A stretch of DNA of 56,078 nucleotides from Nitrospirillum amazonense (GTDB lineage: Bacteria > Pseudomonadota > Alphaproteobacteria > Azospirillales > Azospirillaceae): NCBI RefSeq assembly GCF_007828045.1, contig NZ_VITN01000031.1, positions 1-56,078 on the forward strand, given 5' to 3'. Positions 7,539 to 16,629 of the stretch are shown one piece after another; within the stretch, counting starts at the first letter, position 1; every line of letters begins with the position of its first letter. The translations under genes and the position numbers were made by a program. The notes below the pieces were generated by a model. The model did not search any database. It was not told where the DNA came from and saw only the letters and a list, made by a program, of their open reading frames with translations.

Positions 7539-8581
7539 ACGCCGACATGCGGCCGCCCAGCGCCACCGAACGCCTGGTGGGAAAGGCCATCGCGGTGGTC
7601 ACGGTGGTTCTGGCCATCGGACTGGGCGCCGCCGTCCTTGTGCGCATCGACAGCCGGCCGCGCACCCACGACGCGTTCCTGTACGCCGACAGCGCAGGCC
7701 TGGCCCCTGAGGTCAGCGGACGCATCCTCGACCTTAAGGTGCGCGACAACCAGCGCGTCACCAAGGGCCAGGTTCTTGTGGTGATCGACCCGGAGCCGTT
7801 CGAGCTGAGGCTCCGCCAGGCGCGCGCGCAGGTGGCGGCGCTCAGGGCGCAGATCGCGCTGACGGGGCGCCAGGTGGCCGGCCAGTCATCCGGCGCCGAC
7901 GCCGCCGCGACCCAGGTGGGCCGCGCCCGAACCCAATACAAATTGGCACAGGACACGCTTGACCGGCTTTCCCCGCTGCTGGGCAAGGGCTATGTCACCG
8001 CGCAACAGGTCGATGAGGCCCGCACCAATGTGCAGACGGCCGCGGCGTCGCTGACCGCCGCCACCCAGCAGGCCCAGCAGGCGCGCCAGATGGTGGGCGA
8101 CACCGACAGTCTCGAAGCACAACTGGCTGGCGCCGAGGCCAGCGAGGCCCTGGCGGAACGCGACCTGAGGCTGTCAACGGTGGTGGCCCCGTTCGACGGG
8201 CTGGTGGTCGGGCTGGATATCGCCGATGGCGCCTACGCGGTCGCCGGCCACCCGCTGTTCACCCTGGTCAAGGCCAACGAATGGTATGCGGTGGCCAATT
8301 TCCGGGAAACCGAGTTGCCCGCCGTTGCCGCCGGCGACGATGCCACGATCTGGATGATGATGGACAATGGCCATCCTCTGCACGGCAAGGTCGACAGCAT
8401 CGGCTGGGGCGTCCGGCCCGAGGATGGCGGCGGCCCGTCCTTGCCATCGGTGGGCCGTACCCTGAGCTGGGTGGTGGTGGCGCAGCGTTTCCCCGTCCGC
8501 ATTCGCCTGACCGAGCCACCGGAATCGCTCATGCGCATCGGAGAAACGGTGACTGTCGTGGTGCGGCATGGCCGCCGCTGA
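7526..8581 (+). CDS. MdtN-like periplasmic adaptor (HlyD family)
   Basis: This is a 351-residue membrane-fusion protein. One N-terminal transmembrane helix (KAIAVVTVVLAIGLGAAVLV, about residues 19-38) is followed by a biotinyl-lipoyl-like half domain (APEVSGRILDLKVRDNQRVTKGQVLVVIDPEPFE). A coiled-coil hairpin rich in Ala/Gln comes next, then the second lipoyl half (VVAPFDGLVVGLDIADGAYAVAG) and a beta-barrel. E. coli MdtN has 343 residues; starting at the ATG at 7547 would give 344, so 7547 is a serious alternative. It overlaps both neighbours, a sign of translational coupling. It should bridge the FUSC-family pump and the outer-membrane channel encoded next. Confidence 0.88.
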   Translation: MAGLDADMRPPSATERLVGKAIAVVTVVLAIGLGAAVLVRIDSRPRTHDAFLYADSAGLAPEVSGRILDLKVRDNQRVTKGQVLVVIDPEPFELRLRQARAQVAALRAQIALTGRQVAGQSSGADAAATQVGRARTQYKLAQDTLDRLSPLLGKGYVTAQQVDEARTNVQTAAASLTAATQQAQQARQMVGDTDSLEAQLAGAEASEALAERDLRLSTVVAPFDGLVVGLDIADGAYAVAGHPLFTLVKANEWYAVANFRETELPAVAAGDDATIWMMMDNGHPLHGKVDSIGWGVRPEDGGGPSLPSVGRTLSWVVVAQRFPVRIRLTEPPESLMRIGETVTVVVRHGRR

Positions 8582-10517
8582 ACAACCCTCCCTGTTGGCC
8601 TTTCTCCGCGCCGAGCTGGCGCCGCGGCCAGGAAGGATAAGCCGGGTCTGCCGTATCGCCATCACCTGTACGGTCGTCGTCATCATCGGCCAGATCTTCC
8701 AGGTGCCGCTGACGCCTTATATGGCCTACGCCGTATTCCTGGTCAGTGGTGGCGAGGCGGCAAGCACGGTGATGGTCGGCTTGGTGGCGGCGCTCGCCTT
8801 CACCATCGCCATCGGGCTGTCGCTGCTGTTTTACGTCTTCGACGCGTCCGAGCCGGCGCTCCGCATTCCGCTGATGGCGTTGAGCACCTTCGCGGGCATG
8901 TATCTCGTGCGTGTCATGACCCTGGGTCCGGTGATGTTCCTTGCGAGCTTCGTCCTCGTCCTGTCCCAGACCCTGATCGATGAAATCCCTAACCTCGAAG
9001 CATTGACCCATACGGTGCTCTGGCTGTGGGTGGTGGTGATGATCCCAGTCGCGGCGACCATCCTGGTCAATCTGCTGATCGGGGAAGATCCTGCGCGCCT
9101 GGCGCGGCGCACCGCCCATGATTTGCTCAAGGCCTTGGCGGACGCACTTCGACGCGGAGATTTCTCCGGCCTGGCGGAACGGCGGCAAGAGGCGGTCACG
9201 CTGATGGAAGTGCGCCACAAGGCCGCCTTTTTGAACCCCGGCCTGCACGGGCGCGATGCCCTGGACAGCATGCTGATCGAGACTGTGGCGGAATTGCTCG
9301 CCCTTTGTCCGCTGCTGCCCCCGCAGACTCCCGCCGCAATCCGACTGCCCTTGGCGGCGGTGGCGGATGACTGCGCGATGTTTCTATCCGCAGGGGCGTC
9401 GCCGGGCTCTCTCGCCGTGGCGATGCCCGCGCTGGATTTGACGCCTGAAGCAACTGCGGTCGTCATCGCGTTCCGCACGGCGATGATGCGGCTGCGGGAG
9501 GGCCTGTCTCAGCGTAATTCAGTAGATGCAGCCGTGCCGAGGCAACGAAAGCCCCTCTTTGTGGGTGATGCCTTCACCAACCCATCGCATGCGCGATTTG
9601 CCCTTAAGACCACCCTGGCCGCCATGGCCTGCTATGTCGCTTATAGTTTGGTGGAATGGCCCGGCATCGATACGGCGATCACAACCTGCTTTTTCGTGGC
9701 CCTCGGAAGCCTGGGGGAAACCATGCACAAGCTGGCGCTGCGCCTTAGCGGCGCGATTCTGGGTGGCCTGCTGGGCGGGATATGCGTGGTTTTCGTCCTG
9801 CCTCATATGACCGACATCGGCCAGCTGTCGGTGCTCATCCTGGGTGGCTCCGCGCTGGGCGCCTGGGTCTCAACCAGCAGCGACAGGCTTTCCTATGCCG
9901 GCATGCAACTGGCCTTCGCCTTTTTCCTGACCGTGCTGCAGGGCTATGCCCCGTCAACCGACCTCACGGTCCCACGGGACCGCATCGCCGGCATTCTGCT
10001 TGGCAACGTGGCGATGTCCCTCGTCTTCAGCCTGTTGTGGCCGGTCAGCGCCACGGACCGGGTCCGAAGCTCCATCGCCGAGGCCTTGCGGGCCTTGGCC
10101 GGGCTGTTGAGTTCCGGCACGCCAGGTACCCGGCTGGCCGCGATGCGGGCGCTGGGGGCCGCCCATCGCTTCACGGGCCTAGCCTTGTTTGAACTGAAAG
10201 CGCTTCCCGAGCGCGCGCTCCAGAAGCATGACGTGATAACCCTCGATTCCCTGGATCGTATCGCCGCGGCGACCTTCACCATTGCCGATCAGGCCGCAAG
10301 TCCCGCCGCAGCGCCAGCCGATGCCGCCGCCGCCGGTTGGCTGGCCGCCAGCGCCGACCGGGTCATGACCGGCGCCCCCGTCCAACCGCCGCCCCCTCAG
10401 GCGGCCGCGGATCTCGAAGGGCTGCTCGCCGTAACCCCGGCGGACGACCGCATCCCGCTCCAAGCCCGCAAATTGCTCCTGCAGCAAATCGCCCTCGCAA
10501 CCGACGCCAGGAGTTGA
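8568..10517 (+). CDS. MdtO-like FUSC-family efflux transporter
   Basis: A 649-residue inner-membrane protein with the FUSC/aromatic-acid-exporter layout. A first block of membrane helices lies in about residues 25-180 (CRIAITCTVVVIIGQIF, VMVGLVAALAFTIAIGLSLL, WLWVVVMIPVAATILVNLLI), then a cytoplasmic stretch, a second helix block in about 345-480 (LKTTLAAMACYVAYSLVEW onward) and a cytoplasmic C-terminal domain. The ATG overlaps the end of the adaptor gene by 14 nt. In E. coli MdtO works with MdtN and MdtP, and the system has been linked to resistance to dyes and puromycin. Substrate here is unknown; aromatic acids and cationic dyes are possible by family. Confidence 0.87.
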   Translation: MAAAEQPSLLAFLRAELAPRPGRISRVCRIAITCTVVVIIGQIFQVPLTPYMAYAVFLVSGGEAASTVMVGLVAALAFTIAIGLSLLFYVFDASEPALRIPLMALSTFAGMYLVRVMTLGPVMFLASFVLVLSQTLIDEIPNLEALTHTVLWLWVVVMIPVAATILVNLLIGEDPARLARRTAHDLLKALADALRRGDFSGLAERRQEAVTLMEVRHKAAFLNPGLHGRDALDSMLIETVAELLALCPLLPPQTPAAIRLPLAAVADDCAMFLSAGASPGSLAVAMPALDLTPEATAVVIAFRTAMMRLREGLSQRNSVDAAVPRQRKPLFVGDAFTNPSHARFALKTTLAAMACYVAYSLVEWPGIDTAITTCFFVALGSLGETMHKLALRLSGAILGGLLGGICVVFVLPHMTDIGQLSVLILGGSALGAWVSTSSDRLSYAGMQLAFAFFLTVLQGYAPSTDLTVPRDRIAGILLGNVAMSLVFSLLWPVSATDRVRSSIAEALRALAGLLSSGTPGTRLAAMRALGAAHRFTGLALFELKALPERALQKHDVITLDSLDRIAAATFTIADQAASPAAAPADAAAAGWLAASADRVMTGAPVQPPPPQAAADLEGLLAVTPADDRIPLQARKLLLQQIALATDARS

Positions 10518-10522
10518 CAGCC

Positions 10523-11977
10523 GTGCTGTACCTCCGCACCGCCCTTCTGCTCTGTCCCCTTCTCGCATCCGCCTGTGCCACCGACAGGCTGGACCTGGCT
10601 CCGTCCAGTCCGGATCGCCCCATCCTGCTGCCGACGGATTATTCGGCCCAGCCGGCACAAGGGTCAACCGTGCGTCCTGAGGCCCCGGATGTCGTTCTGT
10701 CACCGGTGATGGTCGACCCATCCCGGCGCTACGACCTGCCCGCCCTGATCGACCTTTCCCAACGGAACAATCCCGACACGCGTATCGCCTGGGAAAGGGC
10801 CCGCCAGGCGGCGTTGGGGGTCGGTCTCGCGGAAGCCGCCTACCTGCCGCAGATTTCGGCGGAGGCGATCGGCGGAATCCAGCATACGCCGCTGCCGGCA
10901 CCCACTTCCTTGATTCCGAAAGGATACTTCACCAGCAACAGCCGAGAGTTGGTTCCGGCGCTGACCGCCAAATGGCTGTTGTTCGATTTCGGTCAGCGTG
11001 CCGGCGCCGTTGACGAGGCCAAAGCCAATTCGTTCGTCACCAATGTCTCCTTCAACGGCGTCCACCAACGGCTGATCTATGAAGTGAGCCGCGACTATTT
11101 CGCCCTCGGCGCCACCCGTGGCCGGCTCAAAGTGGCGCAGAAGGCTTTGGATACCGCGCTGGTGGTGCAGGAAGCGACCCAAGGGAAGCAGAACAACGGC
11201 CTGGCCACCGTGGTCGCCCTGCATCAGGCGGAACGGGAAACGGCCCAGACGCGTTTCAATCTGGAACGGGCGCGAGGTGCTGAGCGTGCCGCCTACACCG
11301 CGTTGATGGTCAGCCTGGGCCTGTCGCCCTCGGAACCGCTGCAAACCACCGACAGTTCGGAATTGCCGCTGCCGGCGCTGCCCTCGGGAGATATCGAGCA
11401 GATGATCCGCGAGGCGTTGGATGCCCGCCCCGACATGCTGGCCGCCCTGGGAAAGGTTCGTGCCGCCGAGGCGCGCATCCGGTCGGCGAAAGCCACCTAT
11501 TATCCGACCGTCGGCATCGACACGAGGGTCTATGAAAACGTGGGCCAGCTGAGTTCACAGGGCCACCCCTACAGCACCGTCAATCTCCCCGGCTCCTCAT
11601 TTCTGCTGAGAATCAGTTTGCCGCTCTACGACGGTGGCGTGCGCGATGCCAAGGTGGCGCAGGCCAATTCGGAACTTGCCGCCGCCCATTGGGAGTTGGA
11701 CCGAACCCGCGACAGTGCGTCCAAACAGGTTATCGATGCCTTTGATGCGCTGAAGACCAGCTTCGCCGAATACCAAGCGGCCGTGGTTCTCACCAAGGCG
11801 GCCCAGACCGCTTACGATTCCGCCCTCGAAGCCTACCGTCATGGTGTCGGGACTTACACCGAACTGGTCACTTCGGAAACGTCGCTTGCCCGCGCCCAGT
11901 CCGATAAGGAGGACGCGCACGCCAATGTCTTCACCGCGGCCGCAGCACTAGCCTTCGCGACTGGCTCGATGCGATGA
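10523..11977 (+). CDS. MdtP-like outer-membrane efflux lipoprotein (TolC/NodT family)
   Basis: This 484-residue protein starts at GTG 10523, preceded 9 nt upstream by AGGAG; the open frame upstream lies inside the FUSC gene. The N terminus is a lipoprotein signal ending LLASAC, so the mature protein is probably lipidated at Cys14. Two OEP repeats follow, with the long alpha-helical segments expected of a TolC-like trimer (for example LIDLSQRNNPDTRIAWERARQ and the second-repeat equivalent). It completes the tripartite pump with the preceding adaptor and FUSC protein. The order ytcA-mdtN-mdtO-mdtP matches E. coli. Confidence 0.87.
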   Translation: MLYLRTALLLCPLLASACATDRLDLAPSSPDRPILLPTDYSAQPAQGSTVRPEAPDVVLSPVMVDPSRRYDLPALIDLSQRNNPDTRIAWERARQAALGVGLAEAAYLPQISAEAIGGIQHTPLPAPTSLIPKGYFTSNSRELVPALTAKWLLFDFGQRAGAVDEAKANSFVTNVSFNGVHQRLIYEVSRDYFALGATRGRLKVAQKALDTALVVQEATQGKQNNGLATVVALHQAERETAQTRFNLERARGAERAAYTALMVSLGLSPSEPLQTTDSSELPLPALPSGDIEQMIREALDARPDMLAALGKVRAAEARIRSAKATYYPTVGIDTRVYENVGQLSSQGHPYSTVNLPGSSFLLRISLPLYDGGVRDAKVAQANSELAAAHWELDRTRDSASKQVIDAFDALKTSFAEYQAAVVLTKAAQTAYDSALEAYRHGVGTYTELVTSETSLARAQSDKEDAHANVFTAAAALAFATGSMR

Positions 11978-12026
11978 AAGAACCAAACGCGACGCACGAC
12001 GATCGCTTCGATCCCGATGCGCTCAG

Positions 12027-12965
12027 CTAGTTGGTGCTAGGCGGCGGGAAACGTCGTCCGTTTTCCCGCGCATAGACGGCCGGTGTGCAGCCGGCGTGAT
12101 GGCGGAAGCGGCGCGTGAAATGGCTTTGATCGGAAAAGCCCACCGCATAGGCGATGTCCGCGAGCGGCAGATCGGCGGCCCGGACCATCTCCTTCGCCCG
12201 CTCGATCCTCAACCGCTCCAAATATCTCATGGGGGACATCCCCACTTCCTTTTTGAAGATCTTGACCAGATGGAAGCGGTTCACACCCGCCGCCTCGGCA
12301 AGTTCGGCAAGCGTGATCTTCTCCATGCCACGATCCTCGACATAAGCGAGGGCGCGCCTGACGGCGGACGAGGACGGTGCCGCCAGGGGTGTGTCCACCG
12401 TGTGCACGTCAGCGCTGTAACTACGGACCAGATGAACCGACAGGGCGACAGACAGGGACTCAATCAGGAGATCTTGTGCTGGATGCGGCGCCCGTCCCAG
12501 TTCCAGCGACAGTATCTCGCCCAAGCGGGCCAGCCAGGGATCACGCGTCCGGAAATTGCTGAGGAAGCGGGGCCTGGGTGCCGTTCCAATGCGCCTGCAG
12601 GCGTCAGCCGCTTGCATCAAATGATCCGGCATCAGGCCTATTCTGATGTGCTGGGGCAGCAGGCCCCGGAAACGGGTTTCATATCCCGCCGGCATCAACG
12701 TGGCTTCGCCAAAGAGGCTCGGGCTTTCAAACGTCTTCCCAAGCCGCTCCTGCAGGACTTCTGACGAGCGGCCAAGTGAGACGGTAACAATGTGATGGTC
12801 GCGCGGTGGCATGAATTGGCTGCCGTCCATGTAATAGTCGGCATATTCGTCCAGGGAAATTCCTTCCCATAACCTGCCGGCACTGGTGGCGCGCAGGGGA
12901 CGATCACTGAGTTGCTGGCGGGCCTGCTCGAAATTGACCGCCTTCGGAGTTTGTCTGGCCGACAT
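12027..12965 (-). CDS. AraC-family transcriptional regulator
   Basis: A 312-residue protein. About 200 N-terminal residues form an effector-binding region (contains MPPRDHHIVTVSLG, a cupin-like metal or effector patch); the C-terminal double HTH has VRRALAYVEDRGMEKITLAELAEAAGVNRFHLVKIFKKEVG and LADIAYAVGFSDQSHFTRRFRHHAGCTP. The ATG at 12965 is preceded by AAGGGA; an upstream ATG at 13046 lacks a ribosome site. It is convergent with the efflux operon (50 nt apart) and might regulate it, but nothing in the sequence proves that. The ligand is unknown. Confidence 0.85.
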   Translation of the reverse strand: MSARQTPKAVNFEQARQQLSDRPLRATSAGRLWEGISLDEYADYYMDGSQFMPPRDHHIVTVSLGRSSEVLQERLGKTFESPSLFGEATLMPAGYETRFRGLLPQHIRIGLMPDHLMQAADACRRIGTAPRPRFLSNFRTRDPWLARLGEILSLELGRAPHPAQDLLIESLSVALSVHLVRSYSADVHTVDTPLAAPSSSAVRRALAYVEDRGMEKITLAELAEAAGVNRFHLVKIFKKEVGMSPMRYLERLRIERAKEMVRAADLPLADIAYAVGFSDQSHFTRRFRHHAGCTPAVYARENGRRFPPPSTN

Positions 12966-13568
12966 GGACTGGGATCCCTTACCGCGAACCTGTCCGGGAA
13001 GGCAGGCGGCATTCAGTTGAAATACGGCGAAGAGGTTCGCGCCCAATCCGACGGCTGCGTTTTCAGGGCAGGTGCTCGGAGAAGCGCGCCATCCCGACGC
13101 TGCAACGCACCAATCTGCACTTCCTCGGCGACTTTTGCGGTTTCCCGAGAAGTGTGCAACCGCGTTCCACCGGGGCGCCAGCCCTCCGAATGGATATGCA
13201 CTTCGTCATGTCCCGCTCCCCCGCCGATTACCATGGGAACACCTGGCCATGAGGGACGCACGCTATTTCGCCGCACGCCATGGAAGCGCCAATAACATTC
13301 CACCACGCCATAAGTCGTCGGCTTTATTTCATGATTCTCAAGAAAAAAGCCGCGGCGACACCCCGCCACAATTTACGGCCAAGCGGGCCAATAAGCTTCA
13401 ATCTTTCTCATAAACCGAACTGTTAGGCTGACCGCCTGTCTGATACCGACTTTCTGATTTTCGTGTATCCGACCCGAAAAACTCATATACCGCTCGCTAT
13501 CTGGATAGCGTACGCTATGCACCATCCCGTGCCTTCGCGAATGCGATGTGAGGTTGTGAGAGGACAAT
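12966..13568. other. 600-bp region without a recognisable gene
   Basis: Short frames exist on both strands (the longest about 118 codons on the minus strand, 13013-13369), but none has a recognised motif or a good ribosome site. The half nearest 13569 is less GC-rich than the surroundings, as expected of a promoter region, and contains the palindrome described at 13495-13510. Promoters for both the AraC gene and the ATPase regulator must be here. Confidence 0.4.
13495..13510. promoter_or_regulatory. 16-bp perfect palindrome, candidate operator
   Basis: CGCTATC-TG-GATAGCG is a perfect 7+7 inverted repeat 58 bp upstream of the ATG at 13569, and a partial extra copy (TACGCTATGC) follows at once. 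Its position in an A/T-richer stretch suggests an operator for the winged-helix regulator encoded downstream (autoregulation) or for another factor. Confidence 0.45.
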
Positions 13569-15053
13569 ATGATGGCGTTCGCCTCTCGACTTGCGGTCGG
13601 CAGCCTTGGGGATGACGGCACCGCCGACGAGCTGCTTTTCGGCCCCTTCCGCCTGTCACGACCCGAAAGGCGCCTGGAGCGGGACGGCAAGCTTGTTCCG
13701 CTGGGCGGCCGTGCGCTCGACGTCCTTTTCGCCTTGGTGGAACGCGCAGGCCGGGTGGTCAGCAAAGCTGAGCTCACGCGTGCCGTCTGGCCGAACATGA
13801 TCGTCGAAGAGGGGAATCTGCGGTTCCATATCGTCGCCCTGCGCAAGGCACTGGGCGACAGTGCGCAGGACCATAGGTACCTCACCACCGTCGCGGGGCG
13901 TGGCTACTGCTTCACCGCCACCGCGACACCATCACCCGATATACCGTTAGCCACCGTGGCCGTCCGGGTGCCCCAACTGCCTCTCCGCACGCGCCGCGTC
14001 ATCGGCGTCGATGAGGCGGTCGTGGATGCCAGCAACGAACTGCTGGCCCGCCGCTTTCTGACGCTGGTCGGGCCGCCTGGTATCGGCAAGACGACCTTGG
14101 CGGTCAAATTGGGCCATGACCTTCTAGAACATTTTCCTGATGGTGTCGCCTTTGTCGAACTCGGCGCGCTCCGCGGCAATGCCTTGGTCCCTGCCGCCAT
14201 CGCGGCGGCGACGGGCCAGCCCTTGCCGGCGGACAATCCGCTGGACCACCTGATTGCGATTTTCCGCGATCGCCGAATGCTGTTGCTTCTTGATAGCTGC
14301 GAACACGTCATCGATCTTGTCGCCGACCTGGCCGAAAAGCTATTCAGCAGCCTTCCTCAGTTGAGCATCCTGGCGACAAGCCGGGAATCGCTGAGAGCGG
14401 AAGGGGAACATGTCTTCCGGCTGTTTCCGCTGGCCTGCCCGCCCCCGACCCTCCCGCCATCAAGCGAAGCCGCCCTGCGTTACTCGGCGGTGGAATTCTT
14501 CGTCGACCGGGTCCAGGCCAATCAGCTGGGCTTTCAATTGTCGGACGATGATACGCCCTTGGTCGGTGAGATATGCCGCAAGCTCGATGGCATCCCCCTG
14601 GCGCTGGAATTGGCCGCCGGTCGTGTTCCGGCCTATGGCATCAGGCAAACGGCCGCCCTTCTGGATGGGCATTTCCGCCTGCTGTGGGAGGGGCGCCGGA
14701 CCGCCCCTCCCCGGCTTCAGACCTTGAGCGCGGCGCTCGACTGGAGCTATGAGTTGCTGAATGAGCCGGAGCGGGCCGTGCTTCGGCGCATTTCCATCTT
14801 CATGGGTTACTTCACGCTGGAGGCCGTGGTCGCCGTCGCCTGCTTTGGTGATTCTGACGACTACTCGGTGGTGGGAATCCTGGCCAACCTGGTTGCGAAA
14901 TCGCTGGTGGCGCTGCATGAAACGCCGCACGGCGTACGCTATCGGCTGCTCGACACCACCCGCGTTTACGGGTTGGCCAAGATCGAGGCGATGGATGAGG
15001 CGCGGGCCGTGGTCTACAGCCATGCGCGCTTCTCTTACTCTTTCAACGGCTAA
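13569..15053 (+). CDS. Winged-helix regulator with NTPase domain, apparently C-terminally truncated
   Basis: The 494-residue protein has an OmpR/CadC-type winged helix at about residues 20-115 ([56 protein letters not shown]). A STAND-like NTPase domain at about 140-430 follows, with Walker [13 protein letters not shown], Walker [11 protein letters not shown], the sensor-like LATSRESL and the GxP-like motif [11 protein letters not shown]. Such regulators usually continue for several hundred residues of TPR-like repeats. Here the frame stops soon after [18 protein letters not shown], so the sensor part is missing. It may be a truncated or minimal form. AGAGGA precedes the ATG. The TetR gene follows 50 nt later. 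Confidence 0.82.
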   Translation: MMAFASRLAVGSLGDDGTADELLFGPFRLSRPERRLERDGKLVPLGGRALDVLFALVERAGRVVSKAELTRAVWPNMIVEEGNLRFHIVALRKALGDSAQDHRYLTTVAGRGYCFTATATPSPDIPLATVAVRVPQLPLRTRRVIGVDEAVVDASNELLARRFLTLVGPPGIGKTTLAVKLGHDLLEHFPDGVAFVELGALRGNALVPAAIAAATGQPLPADNPLDHLIAIFRDRRMLLLLDSCEHVIDLVADLAEKLFSSLPQLSILATSRESLRAEGEHVFRLFPLACPPPTLPPSSEAALRYSAVEFFVDRVQANQLGFQLSDDDTPLVGEICRKLDGIPLALELAAGRVPAYGIRQTAALLDGHFRLLWEGRRTAPPRLQTLSAALDWSYELLNEPERAVLRRISIFMGYFTLEAVVAVACFGDSDDYSVVGILANLVAKSLVALHETPHGVRYRLLDTTRVYGLAKIEAMDEARAVVYSHARFSYSFNG

Positions 15054-15103
15054 GCGATGGGTTGGGGGTTGTCGGCACCTCGATTGTGCTTCATGAGTCG
15101 ATC

Positions 15104-15757
15104 ATGGATGATGGCCGAACAAGATTAACCCGTCAGGAAAGCCAGCTTGCCACCCGTGCGCGCCTGATCGCGGCGGCGCGGACATTGATCGCCAGTGACG
15201 GGGTCGCGGCAGCTTCCGTCCGCAACGTCGCGGAGGCGGCGGGCTATACGCAGGGCGCCTTTTATTCCAATTTCCCCACCAAGGACCACATGCTGATGGC
15301 CGTCCTGGCGGACCACCTGGAAGGCATCGCGGTCCGGGTGGAGGCGATGGCGGAGGAAGTTGTCGCCGCGCCCCATGATACTAACCAACAGAAGATACCG
15401 GCCGCGATCACCGCATTCCTGCAAAATCTGAATCCGAAATCGAACTGGGCGACCCTTGCCACCGAACTTCTGCTGCATGCCAACCGCAGCGCCGACCTGG
15501 CGGCAGATTATTCCATTATGCGGGAGGGGTTCTTTCGGCGCCTTGGCGCGTCATTCCGGCGAATTTTCGATCACCTCGGCCTGACGCCCTCGATCTCGCC
15601 TGAAGATCTGGCGATGGGCCTGATCTCAACCTCCGTCGGCTTTTCAATTCAATTCGGCGGACCGTTAACTCCTGAAGCCCGGACCCGCTTCATGGTCGCC
15701 GTGTTTCAAGGGGTTCTCGATACCGCGTCTCCAATTTTGAACCCGGAATTGAAGTAG
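15104..15757 (+). CDS. TetR-family transcriptional regulator
   Basis: A 217-residue protein whose N-terminal HTH (RARLIAAARTLIASDGVAAASVRNVAEAAGYTQGAFYSNFPTKDHML) is typical of TetR repressors that recognise A-F-Y-S-N-F. The C-terminal ligand domain is unremarkable. The ATG at 15104 is preferred to a TTG at 15062, which would add 14 unlikely residues. It lies 50 nt behind the winged-helix/ATPase gene and may share its transcript. No efflux gene directly adjoins it. The target is unknown. Confidence 0.85.
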   Translation: MDDGRTRLTRQESQLATRARLIAAARTLIASDGVAAASVRNVAEAAGYTQGAFYSNFPTKDHMLMAVLADHLEGIAVRVEAMAEEVVAAPHDTNQQKIPAAITAFLQNLNPKSNWATLATELLLHANRSADLAADYSIMREGFFRRLGASFRRIFDHLGLTPSISPEDLAMGLISTSVGFSIQFGGPLTPEARTRFMVAVFQGVLDTASPILNPELK

Positions 15758-15802
15758 GCCTGGTCAAGGTCGACCGGTGATCACGCCCCTCCCGTAGACA
15801 AA

Positions 15803-15835
15803 GCCGGCGCGCTCGGATTGATCGGGCGCGCCGGC
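15803..15835 (-). terminator. Terminator of the hut/ABC operon
   Basis: GCCGGCGCGC (15803-15812) and GCGCGCCGGC (15826-15835) form a perfect 10-bp stem with a 13-nt loop. Read on the minus strand it is followed by TTTGTCT, so it fits an intrinsic terminator 18 nt past the last ABC gene. It may also stop the convergent TetR transcript. Confidence 0.65.
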
Positions 15836-15852
15836 CTCGTGGCTTTACCCCG

Positions 15853-16629
15853 TCACAAAGCCGCGGGTGATAGAAAGGCGCGAAACGCCGGGGACGCGTC
15901 GGGCCCGAACATGTGGGCCGGCGGGCCGCTGGATTCGACGCGCCCGTTCATCAAGTGCACCACCCGGCTGGACACATCGCGCGCGAACGCCATTTCGTGG
16001 GTCACGACGATCATGGTCCGCCCCTCTTCCGCCAGGGACCGCATCAGGGCCAGCACCTCACGCACCCGTTCCGGATCGAGGGCGGAGGTCGGCTCATCGA
16101 ACAGGACCAGCTTCGGGTTCGTCGCCAGGGCCCGGGCGATGGCCACCCGCTGCTGCTGTCCGCCGGAGAGCCGCTTGGGATAGGCGGCGTGAAAGCCAGC
16201 CATGCCCACCCGTTCCAGCAGCGACCGCGCGGTCGCCAGAACCTCATCACGGTCACGGCGATGGACGCGCAAGGGGGCCTCCATGACGTTCTGCAGCACC
16301 GTCAGATGAGGCCAGAGATTGAAGCCTTGGAAGACCATGGCCGTCTGTGTGCGCAGGCGGGCGGCGGCACGGCCGTCGGAAACCTCCAGGCGGCCATGGC
16401 GGTTGCGCGTCAGGGGCGCCTGCACGTCGCCGATGGCGATCTGGCCCTCGTCGGGAACCTCCAGCAGGTTGAGGCAGCGCAGGAAGGTGCTTTTGCCCGA
16501 GCCGCTGCCCCCCAGGATGGAGATGACCTCCCCCTCCCGAGCCTCCAGCGAAATGCCGGCCAGCACTTCCCTGTCGCCGAAGGACTTGCGGATGTTGGTG
16601 GCGGTCAGGACAGGGGGCGGCACGGTCAT
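15853..16629 (-). CDS. Polar amino-acid ABC transporter ATP-binding protein (HisP-like)
   Basis: This 258-residue ATPase has Walker A GGSGSGKSTFLRC, Q-loop VFQGFNLWPHL, ABC signature RLSGGQQQRV, Walker B LVLFDEPTSALDP and the switch histidine in VVTHEM. The FNLWPHLTVLQNV stretch is typical of polar amino-acid uptake ATPases (HisP, GlnQ group). Its start overlaps the end of the permease gene by 4 nt. As the last gene of the hut operon it should energise uptake of histidine or an imidazole such as urocanate; the substrate is inferred from position only. Confidence 0.9.
   Translation of the reverse strand: MTVPPPVLTATNIRKSFGDREVLAGISLEAREGEVISILGGSGSGKSTFLRCLNLLEVPDEGQIAIGDVQAPLTRNRHGRLEVSDGRAAARLRTQTAMVFQGFNLWPHLTVLQNVMEAPLRVHRRDRDEVLATARSLLERVGMAGFHAAYPKRLSGGQQQRVAIARALATNPKLVLFDEPTSALDPERVREVLALMRSLAEEGRTMIVVTHEMAFARDVSSRVVHLMNGRVESSGPPAHMFGPDASPAFRAFLSPAAL

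Noticed and set aside
13013-13369. 118-codon minus-strand frame between AraC and the NTPase regulator
   Set aside because: No motif, no ribosome site and unusual composition; treated as intergenic.
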